A DNA stretch of 64,000 nt, taken from assembly GCF_037126465.1 (NCBI RefSeq), contig NC_088203.1:87420668-87484667 (forward strand). Reading direction: 5' to 3'. Positions 1-10,735 of this stretch are shown here, piece after piece (position 1 is the stretch's first letter; each line of letters opens with the position of its first letter). The notes below the pieces were generated by a model. That model was not told the DNA's origin and searched no databases. It worked only from the letters and a program-made list of their open reading frames with translations. The translations under genes were made by a program, and so were the position numbers. Source of the DNA: Ornithodoros turicata (lineage: Eukaryota > Arthropoda > Arachnida > Ixodida > Argasidae).

Positions 1-261
1 AGGATAAGGGGTTAACGTTTTCAGAAGCCTTTCTTATGTGAGAACTTCATTGTAAGGAATGTCCCACAGTGACAGACGAATAGGACGCTGATTAACCGGA
101 TGACGCTAATTAACTTTGGAATTCGTTGAACTTCGAGAAGCTGACGTGAATAAGATATGGTGCCCAGTTCTCCCGCTAAATCATGCCCTGGTTGATGCGT
201 AGGATTTGGAGTCTTAAGCCTACTGTCTCATATAATGACCGGTTTCTAAGCGGCCTTCTCC

Positions 262-381
262 ACCTGTTCTGTATGTGAGGTTGTGGAGGATGCGGAACAC
301 GTCCTAGTCGTCTGTGAACGTTATTGTGAAGCCCGTCGCCGTGTATACGATCGGAATTTGCAGCACTGGACGAGCGTCCTT
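262..381 (+). pseudogene. Non-LTR retrotransposon C-terminal zinc-knuckle fragment
   Basis: A 40-codon stretch ending in TAG at 382-384 contains Cys-x2-Cys-x7-His-x4-Cys (starting TCSVCEVVEDAEHVLVVC) followed by a basic tail with YCEARRR. This spacing is typical of the CCHC motif at the C terminus of R1/I/Jockey-type LINE ORF2 proteins. An in-frame TAA lies just upstream, so this is a degenerate remnant. No reverse transcriptase motif is recognisable upstream within the window edge. Recognition is by motif only. Confidence 0.6.
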
Positions 382-384
382 TAG

Positions 385-1949
385 GTGTCATCAAAATTCT
401 AGAGCCGTGGCACCTACATGGCAGGACACGCGCATTCCACGGTCTTATATTCACATACTTTCAGGACACGTGGCGGGTGACAATTGTTGTTGCTGTTTTT
501 TTAAAGATTGGGGAGGCTTCGTCACTATAGTGACTCTATTCGTAGCCTCGTACTCTCGCACCACCCGTGCTATAGAAACAGCTTTTTACAGTTACAGTTA
601 TTTCTTACCTTATTTCATCTTCACGTTGCATTTGTTAACCTGCATTTCTCCTTTAATCCCAAGCGGTTGCCGAGCAGTCAGCTTCAACTGTTGTGGAATA
701 ACACGATCCGCATGTCTGCAGCTACCATCTCAGTATTTTTATATATGTCATAACTATCCATCCGTCGAGGTCTGGATCCCGGACTTTCTGTATAACCCGT
801 TATGGCATTCCTAGGGTAATGCGTGCATTCCAGTTGTCGTAAGGGGCAGCAGATAATGCTCGGACACCTCCTTCTCGTAAGCCTAGGTACTTGTCGCTTT
901 TTGCGCTATATATATGCTCTATAGAGACTTGGAAGTGTGTGAGGGGAAAGTGTTGGGCGAAAATTTAGTGGAGGCACTACGAGCACCTACAAGTTGCCGT
1001 GTTTTTTGGAGGCTCCAGCAGGAGGATGCGTCAGTGATTTCCCTACACTTCCCCTGGTTTTTTGCAACACCCTCCCCTGAAATCTAGTTAACATACCCAT
1101 CAACACGCGTAGTGAACCCAGCTGATATGAACCCATAAACATTTATATCCATCAACATATACTCCCCACCCCCAATCCCTGCATGGAAGCTCGGTACCCC
1201 CAGAGGTCGATCTCTGGGGAAACTACTGGGATAGATTTAGCACATAGAGAGGTAACGTCGCAGGATAATATACATAAAATTTCTGTGCCCTGGGCATTGT
1301 AACGGTTATACCTCAGAAGCAAGGTTATGTTTTACTAAAGTTATCCTGCTTAATTGTACCATAGGGATAGGAGTCACAGTTTGGTCAGGCCTATACTAAA
1401 TTGAGATTCCTGAGTGCGGTTCACTTTCTTAGGAACTACTGGCGTCTGCGCTGTCCTGAGCCATTTAGCGTGAAAACAGTACCACGCTTTTCATTCAACC
1501 TCTATACCAAAGCTAGATATGCTATAGTGAGTCACATCTGTAGCTGTGCACGGCTGCCGTTTGTTGTAAGGTGTCTCGCACACAATCTTCGGACCCAGAG
1601 CTTTCTACATCGCACTTTTCCGCTCTCAATTGGTTTGAGTAGGTGGACGCAAAGTCTATTTTTAGTGCCGCGTTTTACAAATTACGCTAATTCCGGTCTT
1701 CCGAAGGAGCGGCCCACAGAAACTATGCCATTAGATCTGACCAGCACGGCGCGACGGCTCTTAAGAATGCGTTCAGGATACGTCTTGTCCTCCACTAATG
1801 GCGAACTTGGCTCTTTCGGAGACCATAAATTCACGGGGAATAAGGAGGGGTCAAGCGACATCACGACAGCGGTATACAACTATAGTACAGCAAGAATAAA
1901 GCTGACTCTATATGTGAACGCCTATGGCGTTTGATCGTTCTAACTCGTG
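385..1949. other. No recognised gene; unassigned sequence
   Basis: I see no confident feature here. A 177-codon plus-strand frame at 1401-1934 is within the length expected by chance for a window this size and has no motif I recognise. It precedes a LINE-like tail, so part of the stretch may be decayed LINE body. Confidence 0.3.
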
Positions 1950-2040
1950 CCGTGTATTGTATTGATTTCTTTGTCCCAATTTGTATGGCATTACCTTTGT
2001 AGAAGCTGTAAAATAAAGCGTTTGAACTGAACTGAACGAA
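1950..2040 (+). mobile_element. Probable LINE 3' end
   Basis: The sequence ends in AATAAAGCG followed by short repeats of TTGAACTGAACTGAAC type, the kind of A-rich, short-period tail found at LINE 3' ends. No coding motif could be tied to it, so the family and 5' limit are unknown. Confidence 0.35.
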
Positions 2041-2339
2041 GTTCGGTGGAGTTGAGCTAGTAATAGACTATCCGGAATTGTCTGTTGGATTGGTAAAAAT
2101 CCCTTATACCCTCCTATATGTACGCTACTTCTTACAATGGCAGTGGAAGATGTCACGTGCTTCTGTGAGCCAATAATAGTGATCGAAGCTGTCGCTCTTT
2201 CCACGTCAGTTTCTCCCAGAGCTGTGTCTCCAAAGTCTGTTCCTTGTCAACCGCGGTGTACGATTGTAAAAATGCACATAGCTAATGTCAGTGCATCTCA
2301 ACTGTTTCTCTTCATCGGGGCACATATTTTTTTTAAAAT

Positions 2340-2572
2340 TCTGTGTTAGCGCCGCGAAGCAACTGTGGCTGTTAGCGGCGTACAGATATGGGCAGATGGA
2401 GAGAGGACAAAAGGAAGGGCTGGGGGGACAGGGGGTTAGATGCGTCCTGGGCCGACTTCAGGGGGAACTGCGCCGACATTCGTCAGGAAAGTCTGTGGAA
2501 AACTCAGGGAAAACGTCAGGCAGCACAGCCGGTGGTAGGATTCGACCCCATCACCTCCCAGCCTCCAGCATT
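2340..2572 (-). mobile_element. tRNA-derived SINE (family 1), minus strand
   Basis: Read on the minus strand this matches the better-preserved copies at 57699-58004 and 59729-60032. It has a degenerate B box (rc of GGATTCGACCCCATC), the CTGAAGTCGGCCCAGGACGCAT block, and the end CAGTTGCTTCGCGGCGCTAAC. The tRNA-like 5' part is truncated. Confidence 0.8.
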
Positions 2573-2950
2573 ACCTTGTCGTTCCTTATCGAGCTTCTCT
2601 TATCATTTGCGCAGATACCTGTGCGATTATTAAGCTTACTTTACCTTATACGGCGAAAAGTACTATGGGCACTTCAAAGCGTCACGGCAATGTGTGTGAC
2701 AATCCTGTAGTGCACGTCGACTAAGTACATGAAGGACGTGTGGTATACGGTTAGGCTTTTGTGGATAAGGTGTATGCTCCTGTGATATTCTTCCATCACC
2801 GGCAGAGCTGTCCTCTATAGCCAAATTTCACCTCGGGCAGGATATACCTGAGCGTTCCCATAGATGCACCGTCCGTAACTAAGGGGTACAAAATAGAAGA
2901 TACGAAGGCAGAAAAAATAGGCTATGTCAAGTTGCCGGTGGTGCGTAAAT

Positions 2951-3129
2951 CAAAGAGTGATATTAAACGGTAGGAACAACTGATTTATTTACACATGGTA
3001 AACAAGACTTTCGTGCACGAGACTGACTGCACTTCTTCTTCACCTGAAGAAGTGCAGTCTCGTGCACGAAAGTCTTGTTTGCCATGTGTAAATAAATAAG
3101 TTGTTCCTACCGTTTAATATCACTCTTTG
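2951..3129. repeat. Long near-perfect hairpin (arms about 85 bp)
   Basis: CAAAGAGTGATATTAAACGG opens the left arm and its complement closes the right arm. I see two mismatches and a 4-nt indel along the arms, with a loop of only a few bases around 3040-3044. The motif GGGTACAAAATA occurs on both sides (about 2884-2895 and 3129-3140). It could be an inverted pair of Penelope-like tails or a recent snap-back insertion. No coding potential. Confidence 0.85.
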
Positions 3130-3185
3130 GGTACAAAATACAAAAGGAACAGTTACAGCTTCTGGACCCTAAATTGCAATTACTG

Positions 3186-3239
3186 CCCCCCCCCCACACA
3201 CACTTTAGTGCGTGTGTGTGTGTGTGGGGGGGGGGGGGG
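3186..3239. repeat. C-run / CA / GT / G-run palindromic microsatellite
   Basis: A run of C leads into CA repeats, a short TTTAGTGC spacer, GT repeats and a G-run. The whole is self-complementary and could fold back. Confidence 0.9.
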
Positions 3240-3584
3240 AGCATGCCATCACTGCAAATAGTCCCCTAAACTTAGACTTGCTTGCATTTGGTTCAGGATA
3301 GAGATGTAAGCTTTTGCGAAAATTTGAGCCAGCCTCGAAAAAAAGAAAAAGAAAAGAAAAGTCTCTGTTCGTGTACTTTTTTCTCGAAAATGTAGAAAAA
3401 AAACGAAAATAATGAATATACTCTTACTACTCCGTGTTAGTTGTTTAATGACGCGTATACATGACATTCTCGGGTAAACATAAACAAGCCCCCGCCACAA
3501 CTTCCGGTGCCACGAAGACTTCCGGTGCTCCCGCGACTAAGGACGCTCGAAACCAGCCAGCATGCAGAACTATATCTTTCGCAT

Positions 3585-3745
3585 TCCTGATGTGTTGAAA
3601 GTGGGAGGCGTACGCCTTTTCGTGTCAATTTGAATTGCCACAAAAAGGCGTACACGGCCCTCTCTCTCTCCTCAAATCAGGAGCGATAACTGTATCAATC
3701 AGCACAGTGGTTGGCGCAAAGCGTGTTTGCTGTGAAACCGGATGT
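3585..3745. mobile_element. Hairpin MITE A/B, degenerate copy
   Basis: It contains GGGAGGCGTACGCCTTTTCG, the complementary CACAAAAAGGCGTAC arm, and the GCGATAAC...TATCA and TGGTTGGCGC motifs of family A. The outer ends are eroded. Confidence 0.65.
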
Positions 3746-4321
3746 CGTTTTGGCACCAAACCGGAAGCGGTGAAAACGGCATGTGTATACAGGGTGTTAC
3801 CCAATAAAAGTCCACGCGTGCCAGCGTGCCGTGCTCCTACGATTACGATACGCACGCTAGCGGAACATTGTGTCATCTACATATAAAGCTCCGAAGGAGA
3901 TTCAATTCCTGTAGATTTCAAAGGGATTGAGCATCGCAGAGCAAGGTTATGATGCAAACCGTACGAGTCCCACGTTCAAAACAATCAAGACGGCGGTGGT
4001 ACGAAGTGCATTTGAGAAATTGCTCCCCAGACGGTGACGTGTCGCTTCTGCAGAGATGTCTCCGTGTCGTTATTTACCCCTTTTCCTGGGGTTCGCGATT
4101 CGCACAAACAGAAATGCATCCAACGTTCGATCGACATCGGGCAAACGAACGAACGAACGAACACTGAGATTAAAGCAAAAGCGATGAATGACGATGGCGA
4201 TCTTTCGCCGGACTCTCAGAAAAAAGGGTGTGAAAAGGTGGTAACTTCTATAGGTAACTTCTAGGTCAACATAGCGTCTGATAAAGGGTGTAAAAGGGTG
4301 GTAAAAGCAATTATCACATAT

Positions 4322-4402
4322 TCAAATTGCTACAAAAAAGCGTACGCCCCCCTCGCCCACCGAATCAGAAGCGGTAGCCCTATCATTCGTAAGGTAGCAG
4401 GT
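4322..4402. mobile_element. Hairpin MITE A, right-half fragment
   Basis: It matches the right arm of complete copies: GCTACAAAAAAGCGTACGCC, then GAATCAGAAGCGGTAGCCCT and TATCATTCGT. There is no left arm. The flanking 4190-4315 stretch has short GGGTGTGAAAAGGTGGTAA repeats of unknown origin. Confidence 0.65.
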
Positions 4403-4682
4403 AGAACTTTGCAACCTTTTAGGCACAACATATACCGACAACTATTACCTCCTTAAAAGGTGTAACTGCTCCACGCTTTTTTCTAAGAGTGCGCTGCTCA
4501 TCGAAGTACTTTGTAGACTGAATTTGAAACCAAAATTGAGGTGCCTCATAACGTGCTGGAGCACGAAAGACGCCATCTTGATTTTTTGAATTTTTTTGTT
4601 TAACCTTTCAGCGCGTGAAAAAAAAAACAAAAGCTTCTTTATTCAGGAAGATTTCCGTTTCCCCCCCCCCTCCCTTTTCTTC

Positions 4683-4745
4683 CCTATAACTCCCGAAAGG
4701 GACCAATGGTTGTAGAAATACATGCAGTCCCCAAAGTTAGAAGAC
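4683..4745. mobile_element. Fragment related to the 16.5-17.0 kb MITE
   Basis: TAACTCCCGAAAGGGACCA and GCAGTCCCCAAA match the block near 16917-16965 of the larger MITE. Confidence 0.5.
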
Positions 4746-5479
4746 TTAGTACGTTCTCAATTCTGCAATGAACTTCTGTCGGTTCTCGTTGTATATAGCC
4801 AACCTTTAGGAGCTTCTATGACCCCGGCGGCAGGACCTTAAAATTATGTAGACTGGTATTGGTAGCCCCATTTGGGGATCGATGCTCTGTCGGCGTGGAC
4901 ACCGCCACGAAAGTGTCCTGCTGCCGCCCATTCACTCTGTTCTGGAACGATAGCAATCGACGTTACCAGAGAGGGGCATGCACCCGGAGATATCTGCAGT
5001 GGGACATCTTTTCGATCGGCGGTTCAAAAATCCACTTTCTGTCAGGGAGCAGTTGTAGATAACTCCGTGGCCGTCGTCACGCTTGGAGATAGTGGCTTGC
5101 AGTTGGGACAAACACAGATTTCTTCTCTAGTTTGGCGCATGCGCCATAGCGCATGGTATCGATCGCGGAGAGGACCATTTTTCCACTTGATGCAGTATCG
5201 AAAGGCGGGTACGCCTTCCCTGTTTTAAATGGTGTTCTCTCTGGTTTCACAAATGCTCGCGTTCGACCTACCGTTTTCTCTTTCCTGTCAGAGTGAGACG
5301 TCCACTTCGATTTTTCCTACTGAGAACCTGTCCGACGGTCGTCAGATACACTCGGCGACTTCCAAAATATATATACAAAAGTATGGCTAAACCTTGGGCG
5401 TCGTACTCTAAGGACTTATGCTTTCTTGCATCGTGACATCACAACGCTCAAGGGGCAGAACTAGACTGAATACTATATA
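4746..5479. other. No recognised feature
   Basis: Overlapping 67- and 118-codon plus-strand frames (4859-5228) lack recognisable motifs and fit chance length. Part could be decayed LINE body, since a LINE-type tail follows at 5480. Confidence 0.3.
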
Positions 5480-5552
5480 CACTCTAAGTACGGGCTACAG
5501 CCTTAGTTGCTTGTGAGCCGTATAACCTCAATCATCATCATCGTCATCATCT
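5480..5552 (+). mobile_element. LINE 3' tail with (ATC)n end
   Basis: GGCTACAGCCTTAGTTGC followed by an AATCATCATCATC tail matches the 3' ends at 11060-11123 and 44690-44764. All three share the pattern GGC-x-CTATGGCC-x-TAGTTGC and an AATC/ATC tail. Confidence 0.6.
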
Positions 5553-5557
5553 AAATA

Positions 5558-5957
5558 CAGGACTTCACCGCATAGCATGCCATGCGCGAACCATTGCAAC
5601 GAATGATACACTCTAAAAACAGAGCTTCACCGCATAGCACACTCCTAGCCAACCATCATCCCAAATGACAGCGTTCTCTCCCGCGATTTGATGAAAATGG
5701 AGGGCGTACGCCATTTCTGTGGCAATGTAGGAACTGCACAATGCCACAAAAATGCCTCAGAAAAATGCTCTCAGAATGTTACCGTTACCTCTCCTGATTT
5801 TCGGAAGGCGCTCCTTTTGTGACAAATAACTTATCTCCATTAAGTGTCAGAAAGCGGCGTACACCTCTCGTTTTCAGCAAATCAGGGTACACTCTAAAAA
5901 CTGAGGGGGGGGGGGGGTGTCGAGGTAGCTTGCCGTTGTTGGCCGCACTCAAGTGGC
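5558..5957. mobile_element. Run of partial MITE A/B copies plus SINE scrap
   Basis: 5558-5609 is a family A left end (ACTTCACCGCATAGCATGCC). 5610-5785 is a family B left arm, centre and damaged right arm. 5786-5895 is another broken copy. 5908-5957 contains a G-run and a minus-strand scrap of SINE family 2 (CTTGCCGTTGTTGGCCGCA). Confidence 0.65.
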
Positions 5958-6209
5958 TACACTCTAAAAACTGAACTTCACCGCATAGCACGCTCTGCGC
6001 CAACCATTGCCACGAATGATTGGGTTATCGCTTCTGATTCGAGGAGAGAGAGAGGCGTACGCCTTTTTGTGTCAATTATCATATATCCAAATTGACACAA
6101 AAAGGCGTACGCCTCCCTCTCTCCTCGAATCAGAAGCGATAACCGTATCATTCGTGGCAATGGTTTGCGCAGAGCGTGCTGTGCGGTGAAGTTCAGTTTT
6201 TAGAGTGTA
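5958..6209. mobile_element. Hairpin MITE A, complete copy
   Basis: It runs from TACACTCTAAAAACTG to its complement ending AGAGTGTA. The two arms of about 120 bp are nearly perfect complements around ATCATATATCCAAAT. The flanking TA fits a Tc1/mariner-style target duplication. The two 60-codon frames read from it are translations of the same palindrome and are not genes. Confidence 0.9.
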
Positions 6210-6212
6210 GGA

Positions 6213-6272
6213 AAGATGTCATTCTGATTGATGATTGGCCAGGAGCGTGGTGTGCGGTGAAGTTTTATTCTT
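6213..6272. mobile_element. MITE B right-end fragment
   Basis: TCATTCTGATTGATGATTGG, then CCAGGAGCGTGGTGTGCGG and TGAAGTTTTA match the terminal part of family B. Confidence 0.55.
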
Positions 6273-6393
6273 TCTGTCTTTTTTTTTCTTTCTATTTTCT
6301 ATAACCTCCACCACCTCTATTTTAGGCGGGTTCGATCCTGGTTGAGGACGGTAGCAATGTGGGGGAGGTACGCTATAGGGATCTATAGGGGGG

Positions 6394-6606
6394 TTAAGAC
6401 AGGCATTCACCACTTAGCACGCTTTCTAGCCAATCACCATTCCATTCTGTGTCCTAATTTGTTCAAAACAGGGGGAGGTGCCTATCTGTGGCATGCATAA
6501 TGTGTCCCAGATGGATGCCGCCTCCCATTTTCAACAAATTAGGACACAGAATGATATGTTCGGAATGATGGTTGGCTAGGACAGCACCACCTATATAACT
6601 CTTAAA
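6394..6606. mobile_element. Diverged hairpin MITE B copy
   Basis: It starts TTAAGACAGGCATTCACC and ends GGACAGCACC...AACTCTTAA. Internal inverted arms (CTGTGTCCTAATTTGTTC and its complement) surround a short centre. The GTACGCC core is mutated, so this is an older copy. Confidence 0.7.
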
Positions 6607-6690
6607 AAAAAGGGTGTACTTTAACTCCTTTCCTTGCCACATATATAATTCCCTTTTGGAGAGTACAATTACGCTCAAAAGGGTGTCTGT

Positions 6691-6740
6691 CGGGATGATG
6701 GTTGGCTAGGAGCGTGCTATATGTGGTGAAGATAGGGACC
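6691..6740. mobile_element. MITE B right-end fragment
   Basis: GGGATGATGGTTGGCTAGG followed by AGCGTGCTATATGTGGTGAAG is the terminal segment of family B without its partner arm. Confidence 0.6.
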
Positions 6741-6860
6741 TATCGGATTCATCTATACAAAAGGTGCCACAGCCAACAAGTTAAAATCGCCGTTTGGAGC
6801 CGACACAGTCGGCGGGCTAGCTTGGTAGAGTTCATAGCTCCTTTAAATCCATAGAAATCC

Positions 6861-7081
6861 CAACAGAACTTCACCACATAGCACGGTGAAGGCTAACCAT
6901 TGCACAGGATGATACCGTCGTGCACCTCCTGAGTTGTGGAAAGGGCGATGCGTATGCAATCATCATAACTGCATAAGTGTCACAAAAAGCCGTACGCTTC
7001 CCGTTTTTAACAAATCAGGAAGCAGAGTGATGTCATACAGGATGGCGGTTGACCAAACGCGTGCTATGCGGTGACGTTCAC
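6861..7081. mobile_element. Hairpin MITE A/B, diverged complete copy
   Basis: The left end is AACAGAACTTCACCACATAG and the right end is GTGCTATGCGGTGACGTTCA. The centre has ACTGCATAAGTGTCAC. The arms are less alike than in the 5958-6209 copy. Confidence 0.7.
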
Positions 7082-7095
7082 CGAAAAAGGAAAAT

Positions 7096-7339
7096 TTCAG
7101 AACAGAACTTCGCTGCATAGCACGCTGTGCGCCAACAATTGCAACTAATGATTGGATTATCACTTCTGATTCGAAGTGTGATGGGGGCGTACGCCTTTTT
7201 GTGTCAATTTAGATATATGATAGTTGCCACAAAAAGGCGTACTCCCCCGCTTCTTCGAATCATAAGCAATGACTCTATCATTCGTGGCAATGGTTGGCAC
7301 ACAGCGTGCTATGCGGTGAAATTCTGTTCTTAGAGCGTA
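7096..7339. mobile_element. Hairpin MITE A copy
   Basis: The left end has AACAGAACTTCGCTGCATAG and the right end TATGCGGTGAAATTCTG then TTAGAGCGTA. GGCGTACGCCTTTTTGTGTC and its partner flank the centre. Confidence 0.8.
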
Positions 7340-8283
7340 TCATTTCAGTTGGAGCTTTTCTTCTGAGGAGCGACACTCGGCTTTCGGCGTCTTGCGATGA
7401 AGTGCGAGAATATGCCGGCGCTTTCTAAGTTAGCCTCTCGTACCGAAGGAGATCCTGTTGGTGTGAACGACATGGGCTTTATACGAGAAAGACGTGCACA
7501 TATTGATATAACGGATATAACGTTTGTTTTTGCACGGGAGTCGATCGGCTTTTAAGCAGGGTATTCGAAACGAGAACAGATCCTGGATGTACTGGTACAA
7601 CGTATATTTGTTTTCTATGTTACGCCACGCATCTAACTTCTGTCAGACCAGGCTTATAGTTTTGCGTGTATCATCTACCATTTCCGTCTGCCGCCTCTTT
7701 GGCGCCACGGTATTCAAAGGATGATTTTGCGAGAGCATTTTGAAAATTACCTCCCGTTACCAGAAACGCAGACTCTTGAATGAAAAGAAGAAAAAAAAGG
7801 TCGCTGCAGAGTTTTTTTTTTTTCTTCTTCTTTTTGAGATAACGCACATCGTCATTTTAAAGCTTGCTCAGCCAGATTTTTTTCTTTTTTTCCTTCGACG
7901 TTTTCGAAGAAGAATTGTCTTTTTGGTTAGGCAGATGGAGCTTTAACCAATGACATTCGTCCATGTATTTCTATAGCAGAAAAATCGAATGCCAAAGACT
8001 CAAGAAAAAGAAGGAATCTATAGGATCCTTCTACCATGACCATGGACGGTATTGCTGTTTTTTTTTTTTTTTTTTTGCCTACGCCAGACTAAGACGAAAA
8101 GAAAAAGAAAATCGAGAGCTCGAAGAGTTCCCATCGTTGCCAAGCCGCTGCTATTTGGCGGGTGGTTAGTTTTTTTCTTTGTCGCCCTCTTTTTTTTTCT
8201 TTTTTCAGTTCCACGGTCGTAGGATAAATGTGTAGCAGTCTGTCAACATGTAACTGCTGGAGAAGTTTAAAAGACGACGCAGC
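7340..8283. other. No recognised gene; homopolymer-rich
   Basis: Mixed sequence rich in A- and T-runs (7787-7830, 7875-7895, 8057-8076, 8169-8205). Short frames here are low-complexity (KKKKK, FFFFF) and not credible genes. Confidence 0.5.
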
Positions 8284-8430
8284 TACACTGTAATGGAAGG
8301 AACTTCACCGCATAGCACTCCGTGTGCCAACCATAGCCCCGAATGATAGGGTTATCGCTCCCCACTCGGAGAGGGAAGGGTACGGTCTTTTTTTGTACCT
8401 ATTATCGTATATTTAAATTGACACATGGGG
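8284..8430. mobile_element. MITE A left half
   Basis: TACACTGTAATGGAAGGAAC, then TTCACCGCATAGCAC and GATAGGGTTATCGCT, running to the centre AAATTGACACAT, where it is cut by a G-run and a SINE. Confidence 0.65.
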
Positions 8431-8439
8431 GGGGGGGGG

Positions 8440-8672
8440 CATCAGGTCCCGTGGTACAGTGGCTAGGATGACCGCTTTCCACGCATGTACTGGGAGGTGA
8501 ACCGGGTTCGAACCCCCCCCCCCCCACATACACACAGTTCCCCCTGAAGTCGGCCCAGGACGCATACTAACCCCCCTGTCCCCCACTTCTTCCTGCTGTC
8601 CTCTCTCCATCTGTCCACCTCTGTACGCTGCTCATAACCACAGTTGCTTCGCGGCGCTGATACAGAAGTCAT
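8440..8672 (+). mobile_element. tRNA-derived SINE (family 1) with internal C-run replacement
   Basis: The head is GGTCCCGTGGTACAGTGGCT (A-box-like) with GGGTTCGAACCCCC (B box). A C-run and CACATACACACAG replace the part that normally follows the B box. The tail is CCCCTGAAGTCGGCCCAGG through GTTGCTTCGCGGCGCTGA. Confidence 0.85.
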
Positions 8673-8680
8673 AAAAAACA

Positions 8681-8805
8681 AAGAGGGAGGCATACTCCTT
8701 TTTGTGTGAATTATCATATATCCCAATTGACACGAAAAGATGTCCCTGTCTCTTCGAATCAGGTAACCTTATCATTCGCGGCAATGGGGCACAGTCGTCC
8801 TAAAC
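8681..8805. mobile_element. MITE A central and right part
   Basis: It repeats the A centre (GAATTATCATATATCCCAAT) and continues into CTTCGAATCAGGTAACC and TATCATTCGCGGCAATGG. The centre also occurs in the 8284-8430 piece, so these are two partial copies, not one split element. Confidence 0.55.
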
Positions 8806-8817
8806 GTCCTGGACCCC

Positions 8818-8848
8818 TTCGGTGTGTGTGTGTGGGGGGGGGGGGGTA
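8818..8848. repeat. (GT)n-G-run microsatellite
   Basis: GTGTGTGTGTGTGG leads into a G-run. Confidence 0.9.
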
Positions 8849-8979
8849 TATGTTTAATCACACAAGAGGAGATGTCAGCCAGGCACGTGCCGGCTTCGGG
8901 TATACCTTCAACATGGGAGGAAAGTAACTTAATTAATAACGAAGCAAATCAAGGGTGAACCACTGCCTTTTTGGGCTTA

Positions 8980-9480
8980 CAAATGGCTCAGCAAGGAAGG
9001 CCAAAGTGGTTCGTGCACATGACGTCAGCACGCGCAGCCTTTGAGCCACGTGACTCGGGAAAACATGGGGATGCGTCACAGGCGTCATACTGCGGGCCGA
9101 ATGAGGCAAGCCAGTGTTTTTACAATATCCCCTCGTAATGGACCTCTCCATGTTTGCAACCAAATGACGTCATAGTGTGCGACAGCGCCACCAATTTGGT
9201 AGAGTTGAACTGCGCTCAAAGCTAGGGGCGAACAAGGTCGCGCCCGAAAGCCACGGTCTTGAGGGGATTACGAGCCCTCCCCTTCCGATTTGTTTCGGTT
9301 TCAGTCTGTCTATACCAACGTCATGATGACGTTTCTCGGGTAGAGATCTATTGCACTCATATCCCAACAACTCAGGGCATGCCCTCCTATACTGTGACTC
9401 CGGTGCGGCAGTATGCTTTCCCGTGTCACGTGATGAAACGTGACGTCACTGCACAAGCCTCATTCTCTACGACAATAGCG
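8980..9480. repeat. Dispersed repeat with weak inverted ends
   Basis: 9185-9362 is repeated in reverse orientation at 49643-49862 (shared blocks CCACGGTCTTGAGG, TTCCGATTTGTTTCGGTTT and AACGTCATGATGACGTT). The outer parts contain loosely complementary GTCACGTG / GTGACGTCA blocks. This suggests an old DNA transposon of unknown class. Confidence 0.45.
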
Positions 9481-9930
9481 TTCGGGCTATACGGTATACG
9501 AATGCTGCGTAGGTGTGCGTTGCTATTCGAGGAATGAAGAGTTTGTGATCTGACTGTAAATAAATAAATGAATAGCCGCCGGGCAACTGTTTCAAACGCC
9601 TCCACAAAGGCCAAAGTTGAGAATCCCCCGAGCGAGACAACTTGGAGGATACGGGAATGACTCTTTTATTATACTTATTTATTTACGAGGAACAACAACA
9701 CAGACTTCCTGTGGCAGGTACTTTAGTCGGTGGTAACCGTAATTATGGCACCACACGCACGGCCAACAGGTACATTCGCGTAGGTTGCCTTTTGAGAATT
9801 GATGAGGCGACAGATAAATGCAGCTCTCGGAAACGAGCGTTCTTATTGGTCCGACGGACTCGTACGAGTGAAACTGTACGCGAACTGATGGCAGTTCATG
9901 GCAGATCATGCTGAGGTCTGCACTAACGAA

Positions 9931-9985
9931 CAAGAACTTCACCGCAGAACGCGCTGAAGGCCAACCGTTGAATGATTCCCTGTCA
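9931..9985. mobile_element. MITE A left-end fragment
   Basis: AACTTCACCGCAGAACGCGC, then GAAGGCCAACCGTTGAATGA. Only the terminal segment is present. Confidence 0.55.
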
Positions 9986-10014
9986 GTCCTGCCAAGTGGA
10001 AAGCAAGGGACGTG

Positions 10015-10278
10015 TACTCTCAGAATAAAACAGAGCTTCACCGCATAGCACGTTTTTCGCCAACCATATTGCCACGAACGATAGGGTTACCGCTTCTGAT
10101 TCGAAGAGCGAGAGGTGTGCACGCCTTTTTGTAGCAATTTGGATACTATATGAGTATTGCTACAAAAAAGCGTACGCCGCACTCTCTCTTCAAATGAGAA
10201 GCGATAACCCTATCATTCGTGGCAGTGGCTGGCGCTGAAGTGCCAACGTGCTATGCGGTGAAGTGTTCTGAGGGTGTA
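10015..10278. mobile_element. Hairpin MITE A, complete copy
   Basis: It is flanked by TA and runs from TACTCTCAGAATAAAACAG to GAAGTGTTCTGAGGGTGTA. The arms pair through the GCACGCC/GCGTACGCC core. The right arm has a small duplication near GCGCTGAAGTGCCAACG. Confidence 0.85.
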
Positions 10279-10358
10279 CGCTTTCTTTTCGCGACGATTA
10301 GAGGGGCACTGAAGTGCAACTGCATAAATGTCATAACAGCACTCTTAAAAGAACTTCA

Positions 10359-10609
10359 CACACTCTAAAAACAGAAGTTAACCGCATAGCATGCTGTGCG
10401 CCAACCATTGCCGCGAATGATAGGGTTATCTCTTTTGATTCGAGGAGAGGGGGAGGCGTACGCCTTTTTGTGGCAATTACCATATATCCAGATTGCCACA
10501 AAAAGGCGTACGCCCCCTCTGTCCTCGAATCAGAGGCGATAACCCTATCATTCGTGGCAATGGTTGGCGCACAGCATGCTATGCGGTGAAGCTCTGTTTT
10601 TAGAGTGCA
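10359..10609. mobile_element. Hairpin MITE A nested in MITE B
   Basis: A highly symmetric copy, from CACACTCTAAAAACAGAAG to GCTCTGTTTTTAGAGTGCA. The flanking dinucleotide is CA on both sides in place of TA. It interrupts the left terminal repeat of the host B element. Confidence 0.9.
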
Positions 10610-10735
10610 GCATTGCACGCTCCTACAGCCGACCATCATCTCGAGTGATATCGTTATCTGCCCTGATTTGTTCAAAACTGGAGGCGTACGCCTTTTTTTG
10701 TGACACTTATGCTGTTCATAATTGTCACAAAAAGG

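Noticed and set aside
1401..1934. 177-codon plus-strand frame
   Set aside because: No recognisable domain, and a frame of this length is expected a few times by chance in 64 kb. At most it is decayed LINE body before a LINE-like tail.
5550..7340. Regularly recurring CTTCACCGCATAGCAC / GTGCTATGCGGTGAAG words, CRISPR-like at first sight
   Set aside because: The words are ends of inverted-repeat MITEs with alternating orientation and no unique spacers of constant length. The genome is eukaryotic.
8284..8805. A single MITE A split by a SINE
   Set aside because: The MITE centre is present on both sides of the SINE, so two partial copies fit better than one interrupted element, and no target duplication was found.
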